Below are positions 40,732-49,566 of a stretch of 64,000 nucleotides of DNA, in pieces. Every line of letters begins with the position of its first letter. Position 1 is the stretch's first letter. The position numbers were made by a program, and so were the translations under genes. The notes under the pieces were generated by a model. It ran no database searches. It was not told the DNA's origin and was given only the letters and a program-made list of their open reading frames with translations. This DNA comes from JANQPA01 sp964548175 (lineage in GTDB: Bacteria > Bacteroidota > Bacteroidia > Chitinophagales > Saprospiraceae). Location of the stretch: the NCBI GenBank assembly GCA_964548175.1, contig CAZJQS010000001.1:124001-188000 (forward strand), written 5' to 3'.

Positions 40732-43700
40732 TTATTCAATCGGAACGTTCTCCGTTCCTTGTAAGCGGAAAGCTTCGAACATGCTTTTCAGTTCGCCTTC
40801 AAATTCAGTGTCTCCTGCCCGGGAAGCCATTTGAATAAGATCTTCTTTCAGATTGTTATAAAGGTCGAACTCATTCCGGAAGCTGGAATTCAACACCTCC
40901 TGATCAATGGAATAAAAGAAATTAAGCTGATCCAAGGTTTCTTCCGCCAGTATTTTCATGTGAGGCTTGCCCTTTTCATACTGATCTGCCTGCGTATATA
41001 CCTGAAGCATATACATCACCTTGTAATCATAAGGGAAATTCATATGGGGAAAGGCTTCGAAATACCGGTCGATCAACTCGACCGCTTTGTCTTGTTTTCC
41101 TTCCTGCAGCAAAGCCATAGCTGCCCTTCTGAACATAAACCACTGGCTCTGAATACTTGGTGCATAACTATCATCTACGTAAACATCATACTTATCAAAA
41201 TTACCCCAGCGGAAATCGTTCATGACGTTTTCATAAATTTTATTCGCGTCTACGCGACCGTATCCCACGATAGAGTATTGTGGATCACTCTGAGTTCTTA
41301 CCGGGATCAGCTTGAGGGCCAGGCCTTCGAGCTGGGTATAGTTCTGCAAGCCCAGGAACTTCTCCGGTCTTACCGTAACCGCAAAATAAATTGGCCGTTC
41401 CCAAATATTGGAAGCAATAATGTCAAGAATAGCCAGATCGTCCTTGAACATGTAGCTCTTAGCTTGCAAATTAATTGGAATATTGGAAACGATATTGGCC
41501 GTGTCCTCGATCCCAACGATTCCACTTTCCAGAACTTCTTGTTTATCAACCGGGATAAAGACGTTGCGCGTCGGCATGTAGCTTTCTGTTTGGGTTCCAT
41601 CCTTTAAAGGCAAAGGATGATCTTCTCCAATGAAAGTAAGAAACTCACTCAAGGTCATTCTCGACTTATAGTCCTGCCCGGGATACAAGACCTGCACCCT
41701 CTTTCGCCCTCTCAAAGCCTCGGAAGAGAGATGATCAAGCTTGATGGGAGGAGAGTCGTTGATCTTTCTTCTCAACAGATCAATATACCAATCTACTGCT
41801 ATAAGGCTCAGGTTAACCACTCTGACATCGGTCCTAATACCTTCTACTTCCTGGGCATACCACAATGGATAAGTATCATTATCTCCATAAGTGAAAATGA
41901 TCGCATTCTCCTCACAGGACTGCAGAAAGTTGTTGGCATAATCTCTGGCGCCTGCAGTCAGCCGGCGGCTGTGATCATCGTAGTTTTGGGTTCCCATCAG
42001 CAATGGAGCGATGAGAATCACCACAAAGGAAAGGATAGCGGAAACGGGCCCGCTCAACTTGACTCTTTCCCTAAGCAGCTCAAATAAAGCCGGTACAGCC
42101 ATGCCTATCCAAATGCAGAAAGTAAAGAACGATCCCACCAGAACGTAGTCCCGTTCACGAGGTTCACGGGGCGGCTGGTTAGAGTAAATGATGATGCCTA
42201 TTCCGGTAATGATAAACAAAGCCAAAAGCCCGAGAAATTCATTAGGCCTTTTCCGGGCCTGGTAAAACAGTCCGATCAATCCGAAAATAAAAGGAAGTGC
42301 AAAATAAGTATTACGAGCTTCATTATCCTTCAAAGACTGCGGCAGTTGGGACTGATTATACAACCGACCACTGTCAAAAGGCTTGATGCCGGTTAGCCAG
42401 TGTCCTTGAGATTTGTCCCAGGGCTCAAAGCCTTGTTCTCCATTCTGTCGCCCGGCAAAATTCCACATAAAATAGCGGAAATACATCCAGCCGATCTGAT
42501 ATCGAAACATAAAGCTGAGGTTATCCCCCATATTTGGCCGGCCGGGAGGAAGCGGAGCACCGGGATTTAACCCTAACCACCTTTTGTATAGCGAAGGCCT
42601 TCCCTGTGTGTTATCCGACATTCTGGGGAAAAGCATCTTATCATTTTCGTTGTATTCCAGTCCGATCTTGCGATCGACGATCTCATAACGTTCTCCCACT
42701 CTGCCGTAGCGGTCAGTCTTAGTGGAGCGGACAGGCTCCGAATCGAAGTGAGGCCCTTTAAGCAAGGCCCGCTCACCGTATTGCTCACGGTTAAGATACG
42801 GAAGCAGACGCATCGCATCACTAGGCACGTTCATGTTGATGGGTGGACTGGCATTCGCCCGGATCACCACCACTCCGATGGTGGAAAAACCAATAATGAT
42901 CAGCCCCACAGCCACGATCACATTCTGCAATAATGCATTTTGCTTCTGGTGGGCATAACGCAATCCAAAGAAAATTACCGCTGCAACCACTAAAATTGTA
43001 GGAATCAAACCACTGTGGAATGGCAAGCCTAAAGTATTCACCGTGAATAACTCAAAAGCCGACCATAGCTGAGGAATGCCCGTAATGATCAGGGCCTGGA
43101 TCAAAGCGATCGAAATCACTCCTGTCAATGCAGCCACAGCCATTCCCAACAAATTGGGCTCTTTGTATTTTTTGAAATAATAAAATAATGCCAGGGCCGG
43201 AAACGTCAATATACTCAGCAGGTGGACGCCCGTAGATAAGCCGGCGGCATAAACCGCAAACACCATCCAGCGGTCATTTTGTGGTTCATCAGGCAGTACA
43301 TACCATCTGATGACCGACCACAACGTCAGGGTGGTGAAAAAAGTAGACATGGCATATACCTCGCCTTCTACAGCTGAGAACCAGACAGATGAAGTAAAGG
43401 CTGTGGAAAGACCGGCTACAATACCTGCGCCCAGGATCGCCCACAATTGCCCATGGTTCAATTCACCTTCTCTGCCTACCAGGGCCAGTTTGCCCAAATA
43501 AATAGTAACCCAACAAATAAAGGCGGCGGCAAAAGCAGAACACAAACCGGACATCATGTTAACCGCAAAGGCGATATCCTCAGGATTATTAGAAAAAACC
43601 TCCGCAAACCAGGTGAAAACCCGGCCGATCAACAAAAAAAGAGGGGCTCCCGGTGGGTGAACTACCTGAAGCTTGTACGCCCCTAAAATGAATTCGCCGC

Positions 43701-43809
43701 AATCCCAAAGACTACCCGTACGTTCTACTGAAAAAAAATAAACGACGGCAGCCACCAGAAAAACGAGCCACCCCGCAAGATTCACCAAACTTCTGTTTCT
43801 TCCGCTCAT
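40732..43809 (-). CDS. DUF2723 / glycosyltransferase family 117 membrane protein
   Basis: 1025 residues with about 13 transmembrane helices in the N-terminal 620 residues and a large soluble C-terminal region. The first loop has the acidic motif SLWDCGEFILGAYKLQVVHP (about 32-51), the position of the catalytic Asp/Glu in GT-C enzymes. This Bacteroidota family is related to protein O-mannosyltransferases and is thought to glycosylate exported proteins or lipids. The C-terminus (about 880-1010) has helical repeats (MALLQEGKQDKAVELIDRYF) like TPR. It stands alone; the donor and acceptor are unknown. Confidence 0.88.
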   Translation of the reverse strand: MSGRNRSLVNLAGWLVFLVAAVVYFFSVERTGSLWDCGEFILGAYKLQVVHPPGAPLFLLIGRVFTWFAEVFSNNPEDIAFAVNMMSGLCSAFAAAFICWVTIYLGKLALVGREGELNHGQLWAILGAGIVAGLSTAFTSSVWFSAVEGEVYAMSTFFTTLTLWSVIRWYVLPDEPQNDRWMVFAVYAAGLSTGVHLLSILTFPALALFYYFKKYKEPNLLGMAVAALTGVISIALIQALIITGIPQLWSAFELFTVNTLGLPFHSGLIPTILVVAAVIFFGLRYAHQKQNALLQNVIVAVGLIIIGFSTIGVVVIRANASPPINMNVPSDAMRLLPYLNREQYGERALLKGPHFDSEPVRSTKTDRYGRVGERYEIVDRKIGLEYNENDKMLFPRMSDNTQGRPSLYKRWLGLNPGAPLPPGRPNMGDNLSFMFRYQIGWMYFRYFMWNFAGRQNGEQGFEPWDKSQGHWLTGIKPFDSGRLYNQSQLPQSLKDNEARNTYFALPFIFGLIGLFYQARKRPNEFLGLLALFIITGIGIIIYSNQPPREPRERDYVLVGSFFTFCIWIGMAVPALFELLRERVKLSGPVSAILSFVVILIAPLLMGTQNYDDHSRRLTAGARDYANNFLQSCEENAIIFTYGDNDTYPLWYAQEVEGIRTDVRVVNLSLIAVDWYIDLLRRKINDSPPIKLDHLSSEALRGRKRVQVLYPGQDYKSRMTLSEFLTFIGEDHPLPLKDGTQTESYMPTRNVFIPVDKQEVLESGIVGIEDTANIVSNIPINLQAKSYMFKDDLAILDIIASNIWERPIYFAVTVRPEKFLGLQNYTQLEGLALKLIPVRTQSDPQYSIVGYGRVDANKIYENVMNDFRWGNFDKYDVYVDDSYAPSIQSQWFMFRRAAMALLQEGKQDKAVELIDRYFEAFPHMNFPYDYKVMYMLQVYTQADQYEKGKPHMKILAEETLDQLNFFYSIDQEVLNSSFRNEFDLYNNLKEDLIQMASRAGDTEFEGELKSMFEAFRLQGTENVPIE

Positions 43810-43872
43810 GGATGAATACGATTAAGGTTAGTATAATTTTATTTTTTGAAAGAAAACTATATCATTTCATTT

Positions 43873-43964
43873 AGGTTAGTCTAAAAAGTCAGTCTTGGAT
43901 TCACACGCCGGAAATAAAACGATACAAGCTGTATATTCGGAGGCCACGACTTTTCAGACAACCT
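43873..43964. repeat. 92-bp family-1-like inverted-repeat element
   Basis: Ends AGGTTAGTCTAAAAAGTC and GACTTTTCAGACAACCT are inverted repeats (16 matches with one 1-nt indel) sharing the GGTT.GTCT.AAAAGTC core with 31527 and 50290. The interior is unrelated. It lies between the divergent starts of GT117 and DUF4834, so it is not a terminator. Confidence 0.6.
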
Positions 43965-44087
43965 TGTTGCCTTCAAAAAAAGGAACTACAAAACTAAAAA
44001 ATTATTGCAAAGAAAAGGCTCGAGCCCCGGCATTTGATTATTTATTAACTTTACCGCGGCAATGATCATTCCAAAATCCGCCAAAAA

Positions 44088-44270
44088 ATGTTGAAACTAT
44101 TAGTTACCGGTTTGATTATCTACTTTTTATATCAAACCTTTTTCAAAAAACCAGCCCTCAAAAACGGTCAGCAAAATCACCTGGAAGATGAAGACAACCG
44201 AAAGGATCGGCCTTCTTCCTCCAGAGACGAGGATGACGACGAATACATTGATTATGAAGAAGTGGAATAA
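44088..44270 (+). CDS. small DUF4834-like membrane protein
   Basis: 60 residues: one N-terminal transmembrane helix (LKLLVTGLIIYFLYQTFF), then a short basic segment and a strongly acidic tail (RDEDDDEYIDYEEVE). The size and plan fit DUF4834, a Bacteroidota family of unknown function. The last 17 bases overlap the start of the pseudouridine synthase gene in another frame, so the pair is probably translationally coupled. Confidence 0.65.
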   Translation: MLKLLVTGLIIYFLYQTFFKKPALKNGQQNHLEDEDNRKDRPSSSRDEDDDEYIDYEEVE

Positions 44271-44952
44271 CCCGGACGCTTATCCGATCTCTGACCTGAT
44301 CATCTACAAAAATAATCAGCTCATCGCTTTCAATAAGCCTCCCGAACTAGCCGTACAACAACGGGACCAGGAAGAAAAAGCCCTCATCAACCTGGCTGAA
44401 ATTTATGCCAAATCAAAAGTATACCTGATCCATCGCCTGGATAGACCGGCCAGCGGCATCGTGCTCATGGCCAAAAACATACAGGCGCAGACTTTACTGA
44501 CCGAACAATTCAAAGCAAAAACCATTCAAAAAAAATACCTGGCCGTCGTCAAGGAGGCGCCCGAACCCGAAGAAGGCGAATTGATCCATTTCCTGAAAAA
44601 AAATCAAAAGGTCAATAAGTCCTTTCCAGTAGAAGAAGATGCATCTGATGCAAAAAAAGCCGTAATGAAATATAAACTGCTGGGAAAAAGCGATCAGTAC
44701 CATTTGCTGGAAATCGATTTGATAACAGGTCGCCATCATCAGATCAGAGCACAGCTTTCTGCTATCGGTCATCCCGTAAAGGGCGACGTAAAGTATGGTT
44801 TTAAAAGAAAAAACCAGGACCGCAGTATTCACCTTCACGCCTGGCAGCTAGCCTTTGATCATCCTGTCACCGAAGAGCGTATTTTACTGAAGGCGCCGCC
44901 GCTGGAGGATCCGGTCTGGGATGCTTTTAAAGAGCTTATTGACAAAAGATAA
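44254..44952 (+). CDS. RluA family RNA pseudouridine synthase
   Basis: 232 residues from the ATG at 44254, chosen because MKKWNNPDAYPISDLIIYKN leads straight into the catalytic domain; longer in-frame starts lie inside the DUF4834 gene. The catalytic Asp63 is in HRLDRPASGIVLMAKN; LITGRHHQIRAQLSAIGHPV is the second signature. There is no S4 domain, so it resembles the TruC/RluA-like single-domain enzymes. The target (rRNA or tRNA) is not deducible. rsmG, another RNA-modifying gene, follows after 59 nt. Confidence 0.9.
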   Translation: MKKWNNPDAYPISDLIIYKNNQLIAFNKPPELAVQQRDQEEKALINLAEIYAKSKVYLIHRLDRPASGIVLMAKNIQAQTLLTEQFKAKTIQKKYLAVVKEAPEPEEGELIHFLKKNQKVNKSFPVEEDASDAKKAVMKYKLLGKSDQYHLLEIDLITGRHHQIRAQLSAIGHPVKGDVKYGFKRKNQDRSIHLHAWQLAFDHPVTEERILLKAPPLEDPVWDAFKELIDKR

Positions 44953-45011
44953 TTGATCGTGGGCAGGCGTTTATTTAGTAAAAAAATTAAGTAGTCAATA
45001 TTTTTCAATCC

Positions 45012-45638
45012 ATGGAGATACTGCTCAAATATTTTCCCCATCTATCAGCTGAACAGCAGGAAAAATTTATCAGACTGGGGCCTCTTTACCAGGAATGGAA
45101 CCAAAAGATCAATGTGGTTTCAAGAAAAGACATCGACCACATTTATGATCACCATATCCTTCACTCCATGGCGATTGCCAAAATGATCCGTTTCAAGGAA
45201 GGCTCCGACATCCTAGACCTCGGTACCGGTGGGGGTTTGCCCGGTATCCCTCTAGCCATTCTTTTCCCTGATAGCCGTTTTATGTTGATCGACGGCACCC
45301 GAAAAAAGGTCAAGGTCGTTCAGGAAATTGCCGAACAGTTGGAATTAAAAAATGTGACGGCCCAACAGGTCAGGGCGGAAGAGTTGAAAAAAAAGTTTGA
45401 TTTCGTCGTCTGCCGTGCTGTGGCCAGCCTGGATAAAATCGTCCTATGGAGTGAACCTCTTATTGCTCACCAGCAGCGTAATGCATGGCCCAATGGCCTG
45501 ATCACCCTTAAAGGCGGAAACATACAAACCGAATTAAAAAGCTTACCTAAAAAATATTATGTCGAAATAGAACCTCTCTCCGGTTTCTTTGATGAAGCGT
45601 ATTTTGAAGAAAAGTATTTGGTCTATGTGCAAATCTGA
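45012..45638 (+). CDS. rsmG: 16S rRNA (guanine-527 N7)-methyltransferase
   Basis: 208 residues with a Rossmann SAM-binding fold: ILDLGTGGGLPGIPLAI at about 67-83, RFMLIDGTRKKVKVVQEIA, and FVVCRAVASLDKIV. RsmG methylates G527 of 16S rRNA; loss gives low-level streptomycin resistance in several bacteria. It is often found near replication origins (as gidB). Here it is about 6 kb from the candidate origin at 51725-52340. Confidence 0.95.
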   Translation: MEILLKYFPHLSAEQQEKFIRLGPLYQEWNQKINVVSRKDIDHIYDHHILHSMAIAKMIRFKEGSDILDLGTGGGLPGIPLAILFPDSRFMLIDGTRKKVKVVQEIAEQLELKNVTAQQVRAEELKKKFDFVVCRAVASLDKIVLWSEPLIAHQQRNAWPNGLITLKGGNIQTELKSLPKKYYVEIEPLSGFFDEAYFEEKYLVYVQI

Positions 45639-45853
45639 GGTCGGTTGTCGGAGGATGCTAATAACGATTAACATTTTTTTCCAAAACAAAACGCACCTAA
45701 AAGCCCGCATTGCAGTCAGCTAATGTATTCAATATCAGGTGATCACGGAAATTTTCCTCTAAAAAGCATTGTACAATGCATTGCAATATCTCCTCCTGCT
45801 GGGCTTTTAATTTACATTCTACTGGTGTATCTTTCGAAAAATTAATTACAGCT

Positions 45854-46222
45854 ATGTCATTTGAACTAGAAGGAAAGCTTCACAAGGTGTTTCCAACAGA
45901 AAGTAAAACGGAATCCTTTCAGGCCAGAGATTTTGTAGTAGAAATAACCAATGGCAACTACCCGCAGTTCATTAAGTTTCAGCTGGTGCAGGATCGTTGT
46001 AACATCCTGGACGATTACCAGGAAGGAGAACAGGTTAAAGTGTACTTTGATCTGAGAGGACGCGAATGGAACGGCAAATATTTTACCAACCTGAATGCCT
46101 GGCGCGTGGATAAGCATGAGGTTGCCTCCGCACCGCCGCCCATCTCCCAGGATCATGACCCCTCGTTCCCTTCCGCGGGTGACGAACCGGCCCTGGGTGC
46201 GGACGATGATTTACCGTTTTAA
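45854..46222 (+). CDS. DUF3127 protein with SSB-like acidic tail
   Basis: 122 residues from the ATG at 45854, where the family N-terminus MSFELEGKLHKVFPTES begins; an upstream in-frame ATG adds 26 unrelated residues. The core (1-90) is a predicted OB-like beta barrel (DFVVEITNGNYPQFIKFQL, QVKVYFDLRGREWNGKYFT). A proline/acid linker leads to the C-terminus GADDDLPF, which closely resembles the DDDIPF tip of SSB that recruits repair proteins. A single-strand nucleic-acid-binding role is inference. The stop overlaps the next start (TAATG). Confidence 0.82.
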   Translation: MSFELEGKLHKVFPTESKTESFQARDFVVEITNGNYPQFIKFQLVQDRCNILDDYQEGEQVKVYFDLRGREWNGKYFTNLNAWRVDKHEVASAPPPISQDHDPSFPSAGDEPALGADDDLPF

Positions 46223-46806
46223 TGGGTTTTTACATGAATGAAAAAATTACAAGAAGGTTGATCCTCAGATCATCCCTTCTCTTCTCTTTGCTGTGCTTTT
46301 CACTATCGGTTCAAGGACAGCAACTGGCAGGGCTTTCTTCCAGATGGAGTAGTGAATTCACGGAATGGGAAATCCGCACCACAGAAAATGAAAACGCTGG
46401 TGAGATTCGTATGCAATGGACGATGAATGCCGATTGGACCGACTGGAGCATTCAACTCGGTAACGAGCAAGGCAGACTAAGGATCAAGTGGAAAGATAAT
46501 CTCAATGAGTGGGAACTGAGAATGGGGGGAGGGATCATCACCATCCGGACTGCCTGGCATGATCGCTTTACGGAATGGATCGTCATCTCCGATGAAGCCC
46601 GCTTTACCATCAGACCAGTCTATGGCAATACTCTCGAAGCATGGGAAACCATCAACCAGGGCGATAATTATCTCGGCATATTTACTTCCTGGGAAGGAGA
46701 CCCCAGAAACTGGACTATCATAGATCAAATGGGAGAGGAAATATCCGTTTACACCAAACTGGTGCTGGCTTTTGTGCCTATTATCCACAGTGTGCCAAGA
46801 AACTAA
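46222..46806 (+). CDS. secreted tryptophan-repeat protein of unknown function
   Basis: 194 residues (or 190 from the second Met at 46234). A signal peptide ends near SLSVQGQ. The mature protein consists of six repeats of 22-24 residues starting at W42, W66, W90, W112, Y134 and W157, each with the pattern W-x(5-6)-W-x-I/L then a second beta strand (for example RWSSEFTEWEIRT, KWKDNLNEWELRM, AWHDRFTEWIVIS). The C-terminus is hydrophobic (LVLAFVPIIHSV). It is probably a periplasmic or surface beta-repeat protein. Coupled to the DUF3127 gene by a 1-nt overlap. I do not recognise the family. Confidence 0.75.
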   Translation: MGFYMNEKITRRLILRSSLLFSLLCFSLSVQGQQLAGLSSRWSSEFTEWEIRTTENENAGEIRMQWTMNADWTDWSIQLGNEQGRLRIKWKDNLNEWELRMGGGIITIRTAWHDRFTEWIVISDEARFTIRPVYGNTLEAWETINQGDNYLGIFTSWEGDPRNWTIIDQMGEEISVYTKLVLAFVPIIHSVPRN

Positions 46807-46864
46807 AAAATAAATGAGGATGCCTCGTAAGCATTCTGCACCTTTTCTCCGCCTAATAAATTTC

Positions 46865-46925
46865 TTTTATAGAAGTCCTTTTTAAGGAAAAATTTCATTT
46901 TTCCTTAAAAAGGACCTCTATAAAA
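46865..46925. terminator. long bidirectional hairpin
   Basis: 28-bp stem (46865-46892 / 46898-46925) with a single mismatch and a 5-nt loop; the tip is AAGGAAAAA / TTTTTCCTT. It separates the convergent W-repeat and bcp genes. Confidence 0.85.
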
Positions 46926-46949
46926 ATAGAGAACCGGCCGCCTCATTCA

Positions 46950-47408
46950 TCAAGCATTTTCCAATATTTGTTCGCTATGCGCGCTGGTATCTACCTTTGT
47001 GAAGATCTTTTCGATTACACCTTCTTCATTGATCACAAAAGTAGTCCTGAAAACACCCATATATTTTTTCCCAAACATCTGCTTCTCGCCCCAAGCGCCG
47101 TATTTCTGGAGCACCTCCTGCTCTGTATCGGCAATAAGAGGAAAGGGCAGATCAAACTTATTGATAAAATTCTGATGCTTACGTGCGCTATCCGGACTGA
47201 CGCCCAGCAGCTCGTAGCCTTTTTCTTTGAGGGTGGAATAATGATCTCTCAGATTACACGCTTCAGCGGTGCAACCGGGGGTATTGTCTTTAGGGTAAAA
47301 AAACAGGATCAGCTTTTTACCGGCATAATCAGAAAGGGAGATTGCTTCTCCTTTTTCATTGAAGCCTGTGAAATCAGGCGCCTTGTCTCCTTCTTTTAAG
47401 TGCGTCAT
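46950..47408 (-). CDS. bcp: thioredoxin-dependent thiol peroxidase (Bcp/PrxQ)
   Basis: Peroxiredoxin of 152 residues reducing hydroperoxides in the cytoplasm. The start is the ATG at 47408 (MTHLKEGDKAPDF); the longer frame overlaps the preceding Kazal gene region. The peroxidatic Cys46 and resolving Cys51 are in YPKDNTPGCTAEACNLRD; GVSPDSARKHQNF and FRTTFVINEEGVIEKIF complete the fold. First gene (by coordinate) of the minus-strand run up to cox15. Confidence 0.95.
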   Translation of the reverse strand: MTHLKEGDKAPDFTGFNEKGEAISLSDYAGKKLILFFYPKDNTPGCTAEACNLRDHYSTLKEKGYELLGVSPDSARKHQNFINKFDLPFPLIADTEQEVLQKYGAWGEKQMFGKKYMGVFRTTFVINEEGVIEKIFTKVDTSAHSEQILENA

Positions 47409-47463
47409 TGGTGTTTTGTTTTGGAGTGAAACACCAAAATGCAAAGCTTGTTTTGACAACGCT

Positions 47464-47688
47464 TTATTTTTCACAGGCACCCATTACATAAGGTACTCCC
47501 ATACAGGCCGCATGGCATGGATTCCCATAGGTAACCCCATCGCATCCGCAAACTGGATCGTAATGAAGGGTGCAATAGCAATTATCCTTAGGCTCCTCGA
47601 ATTCACAAGGTGAAGGAAGTTCATATTCATGACAAGAAGACAGGAAACCCAGGAGTAAAACAAAACATATATACCAACATTTTCTCAT
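47464..47688 (-). CDS. Kazal-type protease inhibitor lipoprotein
   Basis: 74 residues. Lipoprotein signal ends GFLSSC (Cys19). The rest is one Kazal-like domain: CYCTLHYDPVCGCDGVTYGN followed by PCHAACMGVPYVMGAC, with the six-cysteine C-x-PVCG-x-DGxTY-xN-x-C pattern. Kazal domains inhibit serine proteases by presenting a reactive loop. On the cell surface it could guard against host, predator or competitor proteases (inference). Start at 47688 rather than the longer frame because the signal begins MRKCWYICFVLLL. Confidence 0.83.
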   Translation of the reverse strand: MRKCWYICFVLLLGFLSSCHEYELPSPCEFEEPKDNCYCTLHYDPVCGCDGVTYGNPCHAACMGVPYVMGACEK

Positions 47689-47803
47689 GGTCTTTTTTCT
47701 CCATAAGACAACCAAAAAGCAGAAAAGCGTTGGGCTAAATCTAATCTCAAGAGCATCCTACATCTTTGCGCAGCCTAAAAGGCCACTAAAAAATATATAG
47801 TAT

Positions 47804-47842
47804 TGGCTGGGGAAAAAGACCGCAGGTCTTTTGAGACAGCCA
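47804..47842 (-). terminator. hairpin after the M23 peptidase gene
   Basis: TGGCTGGGGAAAAAGACC pairs with GGTCTTTTGAGACAGCCA (14 of 18 positions), 2 nt past the M23 stop. The right arm read as GGCTGTCTCAAAAGAC resembles family-1 repeat ends. Confidence 0.6.
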
Positions 47843-47843
47843 C

Positions 47844-49559
47844 TTAGCGTACAAATTCACGTTCAAACACCTGAACATTATCCCGATCATCTCTGACTTC
47901 CAGTCTGAGCACATGCTCTCCTCGTTCAATTTTCTCATCAAAATAATGGGTCAGCAGATCGTTCTTGTAATCGTATTCCATGAGTATCCACTGGCCGTCG
48001 ACGGTAGCGGTATAGCGAAGATCCCGGGCTGTACCGGAAGTCGGCAGATCATCTTTGATGCGAAAACGCATACGGCTGTATTTTCTCATATCGGAGCTGA
48101 AAGAGAGGGGAGTGATCTCGGGCTGTTTTTGGTCCAGCATAATGCAGTAATCGCCTAACACCCGTGTTTTGGTAATCAGCGTATCCCCGTTCCATTCACC
48201 TCCACAATTCACAATATCCTCGCCCGGCTCACAGTAAGCGATGAATGCTTTGGATCGGAGCGAATCCGGCACCCTTTTCGTTTGTATGCCGATCTTGAAA
48301 TATTTGTGCACCGGTGTGGTGCTTTGATGAATACCGTGGACACTGGAATATACATCGCTGGACCGCTCTTCGGCGCTGTGATACCTCAGATAAAGGTTTT
48401 CGTAAAAGGCGCCTTCGGGAAAATGGAGGAACAGGGGATAATTATCAATAATGCTCTCTTCATCATAAGGAAGGACGTAATGAAAAATATGCGGACTCTT
48501 TTTAGTCAGTCCATTGTTCCTTTTTTTAATCCAAAACTCCAGTTGGGATTGATTGCCGGCCAGGTCAGTAGCCACCATTTTTATCTTTTTCGCTTTTTTT
48601 TCAGATAACGTCACTACTCCATCGCTGCCGGAATAAATGCTCAGTTGATTACCCGGAAGTAAGTAACAACGATTGAAATAGCTTTTTTTGCTGACCTGTT
48701 CCTCATAATCCAGGTGGGCATTAAGATAGCGCGTCTCATCAAAGCCGAATCCCTCCATTTCGAAACGATGGATCAGAGAATCGCCCAGGTAAGTATCCAG
48801 GGCATAGATGCCGTTCCAATTACTCACGCCATCCATATGATCGTATACCTTCAGGGCCAGGCCCACCCGCTCGGCAGATACATCCAGTGTATCCTGGTTC
48901 AGCGCATATCCCCCATTCTTCCAGGTCAAAGACTCGGAAAAAGCATTTTCCGTTTCTCTGTTTTCATTTAAATGATAAACCCTGAGCTGGTGCATACGCG
49001 GCGGGCGTGTATCGGCCACTTTAAAACCGAACAAGAGCGGATTAAGTGGTTTTTCGGTTTTGGTTTCGCGGATTTCAAAATGAAGGTGAGGGCCAAAAGA
49101 ATAGCCCGTGGTCCCCATTTTACCGATTAATTCCCCTTTTTCAAAAGAAAAGGAATCCCTGGCAGGATAAAGGTCTACTTCGAATTGCTCTAGCTCGTAC
49201 TGCTTTTTTTTGACGTATTCCTCCAATTCGGGAATGAATTCATCCATGTGAGCATACACAGAAGTATAGCCGTTGGGATGATCGATGTACAACACTTTTC
49301 CGTACCCTGCCGCCTGGACCTTGATCCGGGAGATATGACTTTCGGCAATGGCGTAAAGCGGCAGGCCGATATAGCCCTTGATGTCGATTCCGGCATGAAA
49401 ATGGTTGGAGCGTAATTCGCCGAATGTACCGGACAGGCGGATCGTCGTTTTAACCGGCGAGGTAAAATAATCGGTCGGATATTCTTTCCGTTCTGAGGTA
49501 AAAGAGCTCAAGCCCAGTGAAAAAAGCAAAAGGGCAACCCAATGAATGTGAAATCGCAT
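47844..49559 (-). CDS. M23 family metallopeptidase
   Basis: 571 residues from the ATG at 49559 (a clean signal MRFHIHWVALLLFSLGLSSF); the frame extends to 49619 but would overlap aat. The peptidase domain at about 40-185 is complete: H55/D59 in NHFHAGIDI and H158/H160 in GPHLHFEI. The remaining 380 residues are beta-rich without a domain I can name, probably for cell-wall targeting or inhibition of the catalytic site. It acts on peptidoglycan cross-links in the periplasm. It starts 7 nt after the aat stop, so it belongs to that operon. Confidence 0.9.
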   Translation of the reverse strand: MRFHIHWVALLLFSLGLSSFTSERKEYPTDYFTSPVKTTIRLSGTFGELRSNHFHAGIDIKGYIGLPLYAIAESHISRIKVQAAGYGKVLYIDHPNGYTSVYAHMDEFIPELEEYVKKKQYELEQFEVDLYPARDSFSFEKGELIGKMGTTGYSFGPHLHFEIRETKTEKPLNPLLFGFKVADTRPPRMHQLRVYHLNENRETENAFSESLTWKNGGYALNQDTLDVSAERVGLALKVYDHMDGVSNWNGIYALDTYLGDSLIHRFEMEGFGFDETRYLNAHLDYEEQVSKKSYFNRCYLLPGNQLSIYSGSDGVVTLSEKKAKKIKMVATDLAGNQSQLEFWIKKRNNGLTKKSPHIFHYVLPYDEESIIDNYPLFLHFPEGAFYENLYLRYHSAEERSSDVYSSVHGIHQSTTPVHKYFKIGIQTKRVPDSLRSKAFIAYCEPGEDIVNCGGEWNGDTLITKTRVLGDYCIMLDQKQPEITPLSFSSDMRKYSRMRFRIKDDLPTSGTARDLRYTATVDGQWILMEYDYKNDLLTHYFDEKIERGEHVLRLEVRDDRDNVQVFEREFVR

Positions 49560-49566
49560 AGCCTGA

